Under the pieces are notes generated by a model that was not told where the DNA came from, searched no databases, and saw only the letters and a list, made by a program, of their open reading frames with translations. Shown here in pieces: positions 24,268 through 31,791 of a stretch of 48,876 nucleotides of DNA (position 1 is its first letter; each line of letters opens with the position of its first letter). This DNA comes from Proteiniborus sp. DW1. GTDB taxonomy: Bacteria > Bacillota > Clostridia > Tissierellales > Proteiniboraceae. The position numbers and the translations under genes are program-made. Location: positions 1 through 48,876 of the forward strand of contig NZ_FMDO01000049.1 in the NCBI RefSeq assembly GCF_900095305.1, in the 5' to 3' direction.

Positions 24268-24708
24268 CTATTCTTCGTAAAGCTCACTGACCTTAGCAAT
24301 TAAATCAGGCATTGCTCCTAAAATAGCCTGATACTGCTCCACAAGGACATCCATATCCTCCTTGGAGGTGTCGCCATACTCACTTGGATCTGCCACACCG
24401 TGTTTTCCAGCATCGATCAATGTATAAACAACATTCAACTCCTGTACCGTAATCTCATCTGCTTCCCAGCCATTTTCTACGGCTAATGCAGCTGCTTCAT
24501 TGTACAAAGGCTCTAGTTCAGCTAGTACATCAGAAAGTGTCTGTATTTGTTCCGGTGTTACATTCTGATAAGGCAAATCAACTGCATCCGTGCTATTTGC
24601 AGAAGGATCTGCAATCGTTTCTTCCGCTTCTTGGATATCTTCTCCTCTACATGCTACAAGACTTAGTGTCACTATAAGTGCCATTATAAGTACCAATAAT
24701 TTTTTCAT
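24268..24708 (-). CDS. Small lipoprotein of unknown function
   Basis: A 146-residue lipoprotein: signal peptide MKKLLVLIMALIVTLS ending in the lipobox LVAC, an acidic linker (EDIQEAEETIADPSANSTD), then a helical acidic domain (TPEQIQTLSDVLAELEPLYNEAAALAVENGWEADE, and SKEDMDVLVEQYQAIL). The C-terminal 100 residues look like a small all-alpha sensor or binding domain; I do not recognise the family. Upstream AGGATAT is a modest binding site. It precedes lemA by about 106 bp on the same strand and is divergent from the histidine kinase gene, with which it shares operator-like repeats. Confidence 0.75.
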   Translation of the reverse strand: MKKLLVLIMALIVTLSLVACRGEDIQEAEETIADPSANSTDAVDLPYQNVTPEQIQTLSDVLAELEPLYNEAAALAVENGWEADEITVQELNVVYTLIDAGKHGVADPSEYGDTSKEDMDVLVEQYQAILGAMPDLIAKVSELYEE

Positions 24709-24798
24709 TTTATATCCTCCCTTCTCTGTTAGTTATTGTATAGAGAACCTTTCCCTGTATTAAGCCTATCATAAACTTTCCTAAAAAAACTTCTGCTG

Positions 24799-24857
24799 CA
24801 TGAAACATGGTTTTTTTGACATGAAACACAATTTTTCGACTTCAACATAGTGTTGAA
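24799..24857. promoter_or_regulatory. Operator-like repeats between the divergent lipoprotein and kinase genes
   Basis: CATGAAACA occurs at 24799-24807 and 24820-24828, a 21-bp period (9-bp repeats with 12-bp spacer), the geometry of LytTR response-regulator sites. Next to them is an inverted repeat, TTCAACA-TAG-TGTTGAA (24841-24857), and a -10-like TAAAAT at 24873-24878 for the kinase gene. The binding proteins are unknown. Confidence 0.5.
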
Positions 24858-24908
24858 TATCTAATTTTATGTTAAAATAAAAATTGAGAAATGGAGGTAG
24901 ATAAGCGA

Positions 24909-24932
24909 ATGAAAGGGGATACTAAAGAATGA
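24909..24932 (+). CDS. Seven-residue leader ORF coupled to the histidine kinase
   Basis: ATG AAA GGG GAT ACT AAA GAA TGA (MKGDTKE) starts behind GGAGG at 24893-24897 and overlaps the kinase ATG by four bases (ATGA). The best ribosome binding site of the region belongs to this ORF, so kinase translation may depend on coupling. It could also be the scar of a lost upstream gene, as the partner regulator gene normally sits there. Confidence 0.45.
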   Translation: MKGDTKE

Positions 24933-26200
24933 TAGTAACTGTTATTGGACTAATACGTTTTGGATTTTCTCTGCTCTTTGGAGTGGTGATATCGGTTCTT
25001 TTATCAGGAATAAAATCTACACGAAAGAACAAGTTTATCATTAGCTTCATCTGTATATATTTTCTTTTTGTTCAGTTCGTCAGCTGGTGGATTTTAGGCT
25101 TGGATTTGACATCAAAATTATATCCATTAATCATCCATCTTCCGATGATAGTTATTTTATCCCTATATTTTAAATGCCCATGGCACATATCTGCTATTAG
25201 CGTACTTACCGGTTATCTATGCTGTCAAGTGCCACGCTGGATAGGCTTCCTTGCTGGAGCAGCTTTTGACAGCAAAATCGCAGACCACGTTTTTTATATT
25301 ATCACTGTATTTCTGGCTTATTATCTCCTGAAAAGATATGTAGTCAAATCTGTTCGACAGCTTATGATTAAATCTCCAAAATCCTGCCTACTGTTAGGTG
25401 GTGTACCACTTTTTTACTATATTTTCGATTACGTTACTGCCATCTATACTAATGTGTTATACAGCGGCGCAGAATGGGCGGTGCAGTTCATGCCCTCTAC
25501 AATATCTGTTTTCTATTTTGTGTTTGTCATCCTTTATTACATTGAAACTCAAAAACAGGCTGATTTTCAAAGAGAGAGGGACATGTTGGATACGCAGCTT
25601 AGGCAAGCAAAAACAGAACTTGAATCATTACGACAGATTCAACAGTATGGTGTAGCCTATAGACACGATATGCGCCATCATCTTGCTCTTTTACAAGGAC
25701 TTGCCTCTAAAGGGCTTATAGATGAAATCAAGGAATATCTGAAAACCGCTCAGTCTGACATGGATGCCATCACACCCATGCGCTTTTGCGAAAATGAAAC
25801 TGTAAATCTGATTATATCCTCTTTCGCTGCCAAAGCAAAGCAGTGGGAAATCACTTTAACTGTAGACGTGAAGCTACCTAACTTGCTGACCTTCACAGAC
25901 ACCGAACTTTGTTCATTATTGTCGAACGCTTTGGAAAACGCCATACATGCCTGCCAAAATATAGCCGACATCAGTAAGCGCTATATCAAGCTTCGTATGT
26001 ATTCAAAAAATAGCAAGCTTTGCATTGACATTCGCAACAGCTACCAGACAGAGCCCGTATTCCATCAGGGGCTTCCTGTATCAAATGAACAGGGGCATGG
26101 CTACGGCACCAAAAGTATGGCTCATATCGTGGAAAAACACGGTGGCATATACCAATTTTCAATCAAGGACGGATTGTTTATATTTCAGGCCACTGCATAA
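24929..26200 (+). CDS. Orphan AgrC/CitA-like sensor histidine kinase (GHKL ATPase)
   Basis: A 423-residue sensor kinase. The N-terminal half (about residues 1-210) is six or so hydrophobic helices, like the peptide-sensing domain of AgrC kinases. A coiled coil (QADFQRERDMLDTQLRQAKTELE) leads to the phosphoacceptor YRHDMRHHLALLQGL (HPK10-type, His in RHD), the N-box LLSNALENAIHAC and the G-box GHGYGTKSM. It should phosphorylate a LytTR-type response regulator, but none is encoded in the window. The neighbouring 21-bp-spaced repeats are of the type that such regulators bind. The gene's composition (more GC) suggests acquisition. Translation may be coupled to a 7-codon leader ORF. Confidence 0.88.
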   Translation: MIVTVIGLIRFGFSLLFGVVISVLLSGIKSTRKNKFIISFICIYFLFVQFVSWWILGLDLTSKLYPLIIHLPMIVILSLYFKCPWHISAISVLTGYLCCQVPRWIGFLAGAAFDSKIADHVFYIITVFLAYYLLKRYVVKSVRQLMIKSPKSCLLLGGVPLFYYIFDYVTAIYTNVLYSGAEWAVQFMPSTISVFYFVFVILYYIETQKQADFQRERDMLDTQLRQAKTELESLRQIQQYGVAYRHDMRHHLALLQGLASKGLIDEIKEYLKTAQSDMDAITPMRFCENETVNLIISSFAAKAKQWEITLTVDVKLPNLLTFTDTELCSLLSNALENAIHACQNIADISKRYIKLRMYSKNSKLCIDIRNSYQTEPVFHQGLPVSNEQGHGYGTKSMAHIVEKHGGIYQFSIKDGLFIFQATA

Positions 26201-26374
26201 TAGGTTTTTCTATATTATAGCTAAGGTTATATTAGCACTAACAGCAAAGATCTCTTTGAATATATTGTTATAACCAATGACATCTATACTTGAGTACCAG
26301 AAGGAATGTCACCCTGGTACGTAGCTCCCAAAATACCACTATTCCGTTATAAAAAAGTAACACTTTCCTAACGA
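26201..26374. other. Gene-free stretch after the kinase gene
   Basis: No frame, repeat or clear terminator for the plus-strand kinase gene is seen here before the repeat module R1 begins. Confidence 0.5.
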
Positions 26375-26408
26375 ATAAAAAACGCCAGATTGGTTTCCCA
26401 GTCTGACG
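26375..26408 (-). terminator. Terminator hairpin at the left end of R1
   Basis: On the minus strand CGTCAGACTGG-gaaa-CCAATCTGGCG (one mismatch, one G-U) is followed by TTTTTTAT. It ends R1 and so the minus-strand transcript through the repeat. Confidence 0.8.
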
Positions 26409-26705
26409 CTCTGTATCTTTCGTGAACAAACTTTGTAATTTTGAACCGACTTTCTTGTAAGTCGACACCAATTGTCCAGTTACACACGAGTTTGCTCATC
26501 CACTGACAATGTTTGCTCGGCTGGTAAGCGAGTAGTTGCAAGGCCTATCGCCCATAAGTTACTTTGAGTGACAAAGATTGTTCGTGGGTTGCATTTACTT
26601 AAAAAATAGAAAAAAAGAGATAAAAAATGAGAAAATGACAAGCGAGTTTGCTCGTGAGCAGTGAAGAATGACAAAGTTTGCTCGTGGAAAAATTAGGACA
26701 GTGAT

Positions 26706-26789
26706 ACGCAGGGTATAACCTACGGGAGGAAATATCGAAACCACCTACACATACGAATTATACAGGCTTACGAGGGATTAAAACTGCGT
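26706..26789 (-). ncRNA. Structured core of R1, possible RNA element
   Basis: The segment is closed by ACGCAG (26784-26789, minus strand) and CTGCGT (26706-26711). In R2 the same positions read ACGTAG and CTGCGT; the stem is kept on the minus strand through a G-U pair but would be broken on the plus strand. Between the arms GGTTTCGATATTTCCTCCCG and TAGGTTATACCC are invariant while the other side varies. RNA function is inferred. Confidence 0.4.
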
Positions 26790-26833
26790 CCGGATTTCAT
26801 ATTTTTATTTATTTCTATATCTATTTTTGAACA

Positions 26834-26873
26834 CAAAAAAACCGCCAAAGGGAATGAACCCCCCTGACGGTTG
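26834..26873 (-). terminator. Terminator of the repeat-flanked lipoprotein gene (right end of R1)
   Basis: On the minus strand AACCGTCAGGG...CCCTTTGGCGGTT is followed by TTTTTTTG. It lies about 155 bp past the lipoprotein stop codon. The interval 26936-27027 shows no gene. Confidence 0.88.
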
Positions 26874-27027
26874 GCGATTGCGATAAGCAAACTTTGTAAT
26901 TCTAAACAAACTCGTGTGTAAAGAAACAATGAACAATTTATTATGTAATAAATAACTACACAATATAGTCCCTATTAATTTGAAATATGGTCGCATATTA
27001 TGAAGAATGCGAAATACTTTTTTCAAT

Positions 27028-27702
27028 TTAATTTTTAATAAATTTATTTCCATCCCACTTAAAAAAATCTTCAAGATTTTTGTCTTTTGTATTATCATAA
27101 TACTCTATTTTAAATGTAATATTATCTATCTTTGTAAGTTTTGTAGAGTAAAAACCTGTGGTATCACTTATAAACAACGAAGAATAACCTTCAATAGGCA
27201 GTTCTTCTATTTTCCCATCCTTCCTTATTGTAAGCAACTTATAATCTCTGCCATTACTGGATGCATACTGACCTATTGTAAAATCTATATCTTCATCGCT
27301 ATTATAATCGTCAAATTGAATTTCAAATAAAGTATTAAAAATCAAAGGCTCTTTAAATATTTTACTTAAATCAAATTGGCTTATAACATTACCTGCTTCA
27401 TCTGACAATTCTATAATAAAATAGCCCTCCCATATAGTGCCCATATATGCTCCTGGAGTCCAATCTTCATAATATTTGCCTTTGACCATTTTTACTCTCA
27501 AATATTGATGTTCTCCATTAATAGGGAATAAATCATTATTCGACAATGTCATTGGCGATTGAATTGTAATATCTGGGCTTTCCTCCTTATTTCCACCAAA
27601 ACCATTCAAGGAAGCAATATCAACTACATTTTTAGAGGAGCAGGATGAAAGTAGCAAAATTAATATCAGAACTGAAATTATTGTACTGGTTGTTCTTTTC
27701 AA
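27028..27702 (-). CDS. Lipoprotein with an FG-GAP-like acidic loop, flanked by R1 and R2
   Basis: About 224 residues. I choose the TTG at 27702 (KRTTSTIISVLILILLLS follows), seven bases after AAGGGGG; the frame is open farther upstream but without a binding site or signal peptide. The lipobox is LSSC. The mature protein is rich in beta-strand sequence; DDYNSDEDIDFTIGQYASS has the D-x-N-x-D-x-x-x-D spacing of calcium loops in FG-GAP/VCBS propeller blades, and DYKLLTIRKDGKIEELPIEG continues in that style. Family not recognised; outer-surface protein. It sits between direct repeats R1 and R2, so it looks like a cassette inserted between repeat modules and could be deleted or amplified by recombination. 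Confidence 0.75.
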   Translation of the reverse strand: MKRTTSTIISVLILILLLSSCSSKNVVDIASLNGFGGNKEESPDITIQSPMTLSNNDLFPINGEHQYLRVKMVKGKYYEDWTPGAYMGTIWEGYFIIELSDEAGNVISQFDLSKIFKEPLIFNTLFEIQFDDYNSDEDIDFTIGQYASSNGRDYKLLTIRKDGKIEELPIEGYSSLFISDTTGFYSTKLTKIDNITFKIEYYDNTKDKNLEDFFKWDGNKFIKN

Positions 27703-27790
27703 AAGATTACCCCCTTTTGTTGATTCGATTCGATATTTATTCCATTTACTGCATAATATCATAATATCATTATTATCAATAATTTTCAAA

Positions 27791-27828
27791 AATAAAAACC
27801 GCCAAAGGGAATGAACCCCCCTGACGGT
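27791..27828 (-). terminator. Terminator-like hairpin at the left end of R2, upstream of the lipoprotein gene
   Basis: The same hairpin as at 26840-26873 (AACCGTCAGGG...CCCTTTGGCGGTT) followed by TTTTTATTTTTG. Here it precedes the lipoprotein gene by about 90 bp, so it would separate it from transcripts arriving from rpsI. Confidence 0.8.
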
Positions 27829-28123
27829 TGGCGATTGCGATAAGCAAACTTTGTAATTGTAAACAAACTCGTGTGTAAATAAACACCAAATGTTCAGTTA
27901 CAAATAAGTTTGCTCACGTAGTGACAAAGTTTGCTCGTCTGGTAAGCGAGTGGTTGCAATGCTTCTCGCCCATAAGTTACTTTGAGAGACAAAGTTTGCT
28001 CGCGGGTTTTATTACCTTAAAAAATATAAAAAAATATATAAAAAATGAGAAAATGACAAGCGAGTTTGCTCGTGAGCAGTGAAGAATGACAAAGTTTGCT
28101 CGTGGAAGGTAATGAGTATTCAT

Positions 28124-28207
28124 ACGCAGGGTATAACCTACGGGAGGAAATATCGAAACCACCTAAACATCGGAATTCTACTTGCTTTCGAGGGATTACA
28201 ACTACGT
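28124..28207 (-). ncRNA. Structured core of R2, possible RNA element
   Basis: Counterpart of the R1 core: ACGTAG (28202-28207, minus strand) pairs with CTGCGT (28124-28129) through one G-U pair. The invariant blocks are the same as in R1. Confidence 0.4.
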
Positions 28208-28250
28208 CCGTTTAGCATATTTTTATTTATTTCTATATCTATTTTGAACA

Positions 28251-28287
28251 CAAAAAAACCGCCAAAGGTATTTAAACCAATGACGGT
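28251..28287 (-). terminator. Terminator of rplM-rpsI
   Basis: On the minus strand AACCGTCATTGG...CCTTTGGCGGTT is followed by TTTTTTTG. It lies about 62 bp past rpsI and is the R2 form of the repeat-module hairpin. Confidence 0.85.
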
Positions 28288-28348
28288 TTTGTAAACTCGC
28301 AAACAAACTTTGTAAGTTTGAACAAACTCGAGTGTAATGAAACACCAA

Positions 28349-28741
28349 TTATCTCTTTGAAAATTGTGATGCTCTTCTAGCTTTCTTAAGACCATATTTC
28401 TTTCTTTCTTTCATTCTTGGGTCTCTTGTTAAGAAGCCAGCTTTTTTAAGTATTGGTCTTAGCTCGTCATCAGCCTTAGTTAGAGCTCTAGATATTCCGT
28501 GTCTTATTGCTCCTGCTTGACCAGTAAATCCACCACCATTTACTGTAACTAATACATCATATTTATCTAATGTATCTGTTATAGTAAGGGGCTCTTTAAC
28601 TAATACTTTTAATGTATCATAATCAAAGTATTCTTCTAGATCTCTTTTATTTATAGTTATGTTCCCACTTCCTGGAACTAATCTTACTCTTGCTATTGAT
28701 TTTTTCCTTCTACCTGTACCGTAGTATTGAACCTTAGCCAT
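28349..28741 (-). CDS. rpsI: 30S ribosomal protein S9
   Basis: A 130-residue S9. It starts [20 protein letters not shown], holds the [22 protein letters not shown] core that contacts the head of the small subunit, and ends in the basic tail RRASQFSKR that reaches the P-site tRNA. Second gene of rplM-rpsI (24-bp gap), the usual pair. Normal length and no oddity. AGGGAGG lies upstream of the ATG. Confidence 0.98.
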   Translation of the reverse strand: MAKVQYYGTGRRKKSIARVRLVPGSGNITINKRDLEEYFDYDTLKVLVKEPLTITDTLDKYDVLVTVNGGGFTGQAGAIRHGISRALTKADDELRPILKKAGFLTRDPRMKERKKYGLKKARRASQFSKR

Positions 28742-28764
28742 TTATAGTATCCTCCCTTCCTGAA

Positions 28765-29193
28765 CTATATTTCATAAACTTCAGGTTTTTGAGCTTCATG
28801 TTTATGTTCTGAACCTTTGTATACTTTTAATTTCTTGAACATAGCTCTTCCTAAAGAATTCTTAGGTAGCATGCCTTTAACTGCTAAACTAATTATCTTT
28901 TCTGGGTTCTTTTCAATTAAAGTGCTGTATGGAATTTCTTTAAGTCCACCTGGATACCCTGTATGGTATCTATATGCTTTTTGTTCTAATTTCTTTCCAG
29001 TCATAACAACTTTTTCAGCATTAATTACTATTACATAGTCTCCTGTATCAACATGAGGTGTGTATATAGGTTTATGTTTTCCTCTTAATATGCTTGCAAT
29101 TTCAGAACTAAGTCTTCCTAGTGTTTTTCCTTCAGCGTCAATAACATACCATTTTCTTTCAATTTCATTAGGCTTTGCAATAAAACTTTTCAT
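28765..29193 (-). CDS. rplM: 50S ribosomal protein L13
   Basis: A 142-residue L13, an early assembly protein of the large subunit. Recognised by [20 protein letters not shown], the [16 protein letters not shown] core and [22 protein letters not shown]. The ATG follows AAGGAGGGAAATAG. It has its own consensus promoter and a leader hairpin, consistent with autoregulation by L13 seen in other Firmicutes. It heads the two-gene unit with rpsI. Confidence 0.98.
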   Translation of the reverse strand: MKSFIAKPNEIERKWYVIDAEGKTLGRLSSEIASILRGKHKPIYTPHVDTGDYVIVINAEKVVMTGKKLEQKAYRYHTGYPGGLKEIPYSTLIEKNPEKIISLAVKGMLPKNSLGRAMFKKLKVYKGSEHKHEAQKPEVYEI

Positions 29194-29236
29194 CTATTTC
29201 CCTCCTTAAAAACCGATGAGTTGAATGTATTTATAT

Positions 29237-29261
29237 AAAAATCCGGGGCTAGTGGATTTTT
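29237..29261 (-). promoter_or_regulatory. Hairpin in the rplM leader
   Basis: AAAAATCC-actagcccc-GGATTTTT, 8 bp, within the ~75-nt leader between promoter and rplM. The T-rich 3' arm makes it terminator-like. An L13 leader RNA is known in Firmicutes, but I cannot confirm its consensus here. Confidence 0.5.
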
Positions 29262-29280
29262 TATGCTAACATACCTTTAT

Positions 29281-29309
29281 ATTTTAATACAACCTACCAC
29301 GTGTGTCAA
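29281..29309 (-). promoter_or_regulatory. Promoter of rplM-rpsI
   Basis: TTGACA (29304-29309), 17 bp, TAAAAT (29281-29286) on the minus strand; strong sigma-A type. Confidence 0.8.
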
Positions 29310-29390
29310 GTCATTTTCAATAAATCGGAAAATTATTTCTTAAGCAGATTGCCAAAATCTCTAATTTCCTACAAGTAGTTTATGCAGTGT

Positions 29391-30125
29391 CTAATAAAGC
29401 ACCCTTTCTAAGTACAGACCATGTGGAGGTGCAGTGTGACCTGCATTTTTTCTTTCTCTAGATAATATGATTTCTGGAATAGAACTACTACATATCTTTC
29501 CCATACCTATATCTACTAGTGTACCTACTACGATCCTAACCATATTATATAAAAAACCATTTCCATTTATTCTAAACTCTATCAGTTCGTAGTTTTTATC
29601 TAACTGCACACTATATACTGTTCTAGTGGTATCCTCTACTGAGCTTCCAGAAGCCATAAATGACCTAAAGTCATGTGTCCCAACTATATCTGTGGCTGAC
29701 TTACGCATTATGTTAAAATCTAGCTTTTGGGGCACATGATATGCAAGGTTTCTAAGTAGTGGACTTGGAACTCTTCTATTATATATAAGATATCTATATT
29801 CTTTTCCCTTGGCACTATACCTTGAATGAAAAGCGCTGTCCACCTCTTCCGAATGACTTATTGCTATGTCTTTAGGTAGATTAGCGTTTATGGCATCTTT
29901 GAACTTTTCACTAGGTATTCTAGAATCAGTAAAAAAGTTAGCCACTTGTCCCCTAGCATGAACTCCCCTATCAGTTCTGCCGGACCCAATGATATTAACA
30001 TCTTCTTTAGTTACTTTTTTGATAGAGTCTTCTAGTGTTTCTTGTATAGTAGCTTGATTAGGCTGTTTTTGCCAACCAAAATAATTTGTCCCGTCATATT
30101 CTATTATGAGCTTTATATTTCTCAT
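29391..30125 (-). CDS. truA: tRNA pseudouridine(38-40) synthase
   Basis: A 244-residue TruA. The catalytic aspartate lies in SGRTDRGVHARGQ (about residues 47-59), preceded by the family opening IKLIIEYDGTNYFGWQKQ, and followed by YHVPQKLDF, HDFRSFMASGSS and FLYNMVRIVVGTLVDIG. It isomerises uridines 38-40 in the anticodon arm. It is the last gene of ecfA1-ecfA2-ecfT-truA, 12 bp after ecfT. No clear terminator lies before the rplM promoter. Confidence 0.97.
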   Translation of the reverse strand: MRNIKLIIEYDGTNYFGWQKQPNQATIQETLEDSIKKVTKEDVNIIGSGRTDRGVHARGQVANFFTDSRIPSEKFKDAINANLPKDIAISHSEEVDSAFHSRYSAKGKEYRYLIYNRRVPSPLLRNLAYHVPQKLDFNIMRKSATDIVGTHDFRSFMASGSSVEDTTRTVYSVQLDKNYELIEFRINGNGFLYNMVRIVVGTLVDIGMGKICSSSIPEIILSRERKNAGHTAPPHGLYLERVLY

Positions 30126-30137
30126 AACTTATCCCTT

Positions 30138-30935
30138 CTATATATACCTATATGTGATTATTATTGCTACAAAAACTGCGGTTATACTGAGTGCTATGAA
30201 ATCTAACTTCTCAAACTTTAATTCCTTCATTCTAGTTCTGTTTTCTCCGCCTCTATAGCATCTTGCCTCCATCGCCATAGCTAGCTCATCAGCACGTCTA
30301 AAAGCACTTACAAAAAGTGGCACTAATAGTGGAACCAGGCTCTTTGCTCTATTCATTATGTTTCCACTTTCGAAATCCGCTCCTCTCGCCATTTGAGCCT
30401 TCATAATCTTATCCGTCTCTTCTAATAACGTAGGTATAAATCTAAGTGCTATAGTCATCATCATAGCCAGCTCATGGGCTGGTACACCTACTTTACTTAG
30501 TGGCTTTAGTAAACTTTCTATTCCGTCAGTTAATGAAATTGGTGATGTTGTAAGAGTCAGTAGTGAGGTTCCCATGACTAAGAATATTAGCCTTAAGGCC
30601 ATAAATGTAGCCTGTATTAGTCCCTCTTTTGTTACATCTAATGGCCCAATTTCAAATAGTATTTCACCCTTTGTCATAAATAGGTTAATTAAAAAAGTAA
30701 TAGAAATTATCAAAATTAAAGGCTTTAATCCCTTTAATACATAGTTAAGTGGAACCTTTGATAATTTTATCGCTACTAGAATAAAAGCTACCACAAGGAT
30801 ATATGGATAAAAGCTATTTATAAAGAATAAGGCTATAATAAATGCAAAGGTGGCTAGTAGCTTTACTCTAGGGTCTAGTCTATGAATAATTGTATCACCT
30901 GGAAAATATTGACCTATGGTTATATTCTTAAGCAT
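30138..30935 (-). CDS. ecfT: ECF transporter transmembrane protein EcfT
   Basis: A 265-residue EcfT (CbiQ family). I start it at the ATG of [14 protein letters not shown] (30935), which has GGAG eight bases upstream, rather than at the GTG two codons earlier. It has about six membrane helices and the two cytoplasmic coupling motifs AQMARGADF and EARCYRGG, whose Ala-Arg-Gly-type triplets dock in the grooves of the ATPases. With EcfA1A2 it forms the energizing module of group II ECF vitamin importers; substrate subunits are encoded elsewhere. It overlaps ecfA2 by 8 bp. Confidence 0.95.
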   Translation of the reverse strand: MLKNITIGQYFPGDTIIHRLDPRVKLLATFAFIIALFFINSFYPYILVVAFILVAIKLSKVPLNYVLKGLKPLILIISITFLINLFMTKGEILFEIGPLDVTKEGLIQATFMALRLIFLVMGTSLLTLTTSPISLTDGIESLLKPLSKVGVPAHELAMMMTIALRFIPTLLEETDKIMKAQMARGADFESGNIMNRAKSLVPLLVPLFVSAFRRADELAMAMEARCYRGGENRTRMKELKFEKLDFIALSITAVFVAIIITYRYI

Positions 30936-31791
30936 TTCCACTTCTCCTTAAATACTTTAATATTTCTTCCCTTGCCTCTTCCACTGTAAGTACATCTTCT
31001 TTAACATCAATCCCTTTATTCTTAAATGCCTTCATAAAATATGTTATCTGAGGCGCTCCTAAGCCAAGTCCTTCTAATTCATCAGCTCTTCTAAACACTT
31101 CCCTTGGTGAGCCTACCATGGCTACTTTGCTTTTATGCATCACAATAATTTTATTCACTAAACGAGCTATATCCTCCATACTATGGGATACTAATATTAT
31201 AGTCATCTTGTTTTTCTCATATAGATTTTGGATTTGTCCTAGTATATCATCTCTTCCTTTAGGGTCAAGTCCTGCTGTTGGCTCGTCTAGCACTAAAACT
31301 TCAGGCTTCATTGCTAGTACCCCTGCTATGGCTACTCTTCTCTTCTGTCCACCACTAAGCTCAAATGGAGATCTTTCACTAACTGCTTCAAAGTCTAAGC
31401 CTACAAGCTCCATTGCTTCTTTCACTCTTCTATCTACTTCTTCTTGTGGCAATCCTAAATTAATTGGTCCAAATGCAATATCCTTATATACTGTTTCTTC
31501 AAATAGTTGGTGCTCTGGATATTGAAATACAAGGCCTACCTTTTGACGTATGGCTTTTAAACTAACACCTTTTGAGGTTATGTCTACATCTCCTATTGTG
31601 ATCTTGCCTGATGTAGGCTTAATAAGTCCGTTTAAATGCTGAATTAATGTAGATTTTCCCGAGCCTGTATGCCCAATTAACCCCACAAACTCACCCTCAT
31701 TAATCTCAAGATTTATATTATCTAAAGCCTTAGATTCAAAAGGCGTATTTTCGTTATATATAAAAGTTAAGTTTTCTATTTTTATTGACAT
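30928..31791 (-). CDS. ecfA2: ECF transporter ATPase EcfA2
   Basis: A 287-residue CbiO-type ATPase: Walker [11 protein letters not shown]-loop [22 protein letters not shown] (the ECF-specific Q-helix region), signature LSGGQKRR, Walker [13 protein letters not shown] and switch His in VSHSMEDIA. The C-terminal domain ([20 protein letters not shown]) is the EcfA dimerisation part. It pairs with EcfA1 into a heterodimer driving vitamin uptake. It overlaps ecfA1 by 10 bp and ecfT by 8 bp, so all three are coupled. Confidence 0.95.
   Translation of the reverse strand: MSIKIENLTFIYNENTPFESKALDNINLEINEGEFVGLIGHTGSGKSTLIQHLNGLIKPTSGKITIGDVDITSKGVSLKAIRQKVGLVFQYPEHQLFEETVYKDIAFGPINLGLPQEEVDRRVKEAMELVGLDFEAVSERSPFELSGGQKRRVAIAGVLAMKPEVLVLDEPTAGLDPKGRDDILGQIQNLYEKNKMTIILVSHSMEDIARLVNKIIVMHKSKVAMVGSPREVFRRADELEGLGLGAPQITYFMKAFKNKGIDVKEDVLTVEEAREEILKYLRRSGNA

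Larger units (their letters stand above)
26383..26935 (-). repeat. Repeat module R1 (~550 bp direct repeat with R2)
   Basis: R1 and R2 (27797-28345) run in the same direction and share blocks of near identity. Each has a terminator hairpin with AACAAACTTTGTAA at the left, a middle with GGTAAGCGAGT-GGTTGCAA-like and CCCATAAGTTACTTTGAG blocks, a segment ACAAGCGAGTTTGCTCGTGA, the 15-mer GACAAAGTTTGCTCG (26670-26684 here), a folded core (26706-26789), the tract TTTTTATTTATTTCTATATC, and a second hairpin. Not a known IS; no open frame. Could be a dispersed repeat or a non-coding RNA gene. Confidence 0.8.
27797..28345 (-). repeat. Repeat module R2 (~550 bp direct repeat with R1)
   Basis: Same order of blocks as R1. 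The 15-mer GACAAAGTTTGCTCG occurs three times (27923-27937, 27988-28002, 28088-28102). Its left ~95 bp nearly equals the right end of R1. Its right end is the rpsI terminator and CAAACTTTGTAAGTTTG. There is no open frame. Confidence 0.8.

Noticed and set aside
26805-27098. Minus-strand frame running through R1 and the end of the lipoprotein gene
   Set aside because: It crosses a strong terminator hairpin and reads the repeat; no start signal. Considered an artefact.
27007-27330. Plus-strand frame of 107 codons opposite the lipoprotein gene
   Set aside because: It is the reverse complement of the lipoprotein coding sequence; the minus-strand product has a signal peptide and ribosome binding site, the plus-strand one has neither.
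27923-28102. Possible CRISPR array from recurring GACAAAGTTTGCTCG
   Set aside because: Too few copies, uneven spacing, variable repeats, spacers also repeated between R1 and R2, and no cas genes.
28138-28395. Minus-strand frame through R2 and the rpsI end
   Set aside because: Reads the rpsI terminator and the repeat as protein; no binding site.
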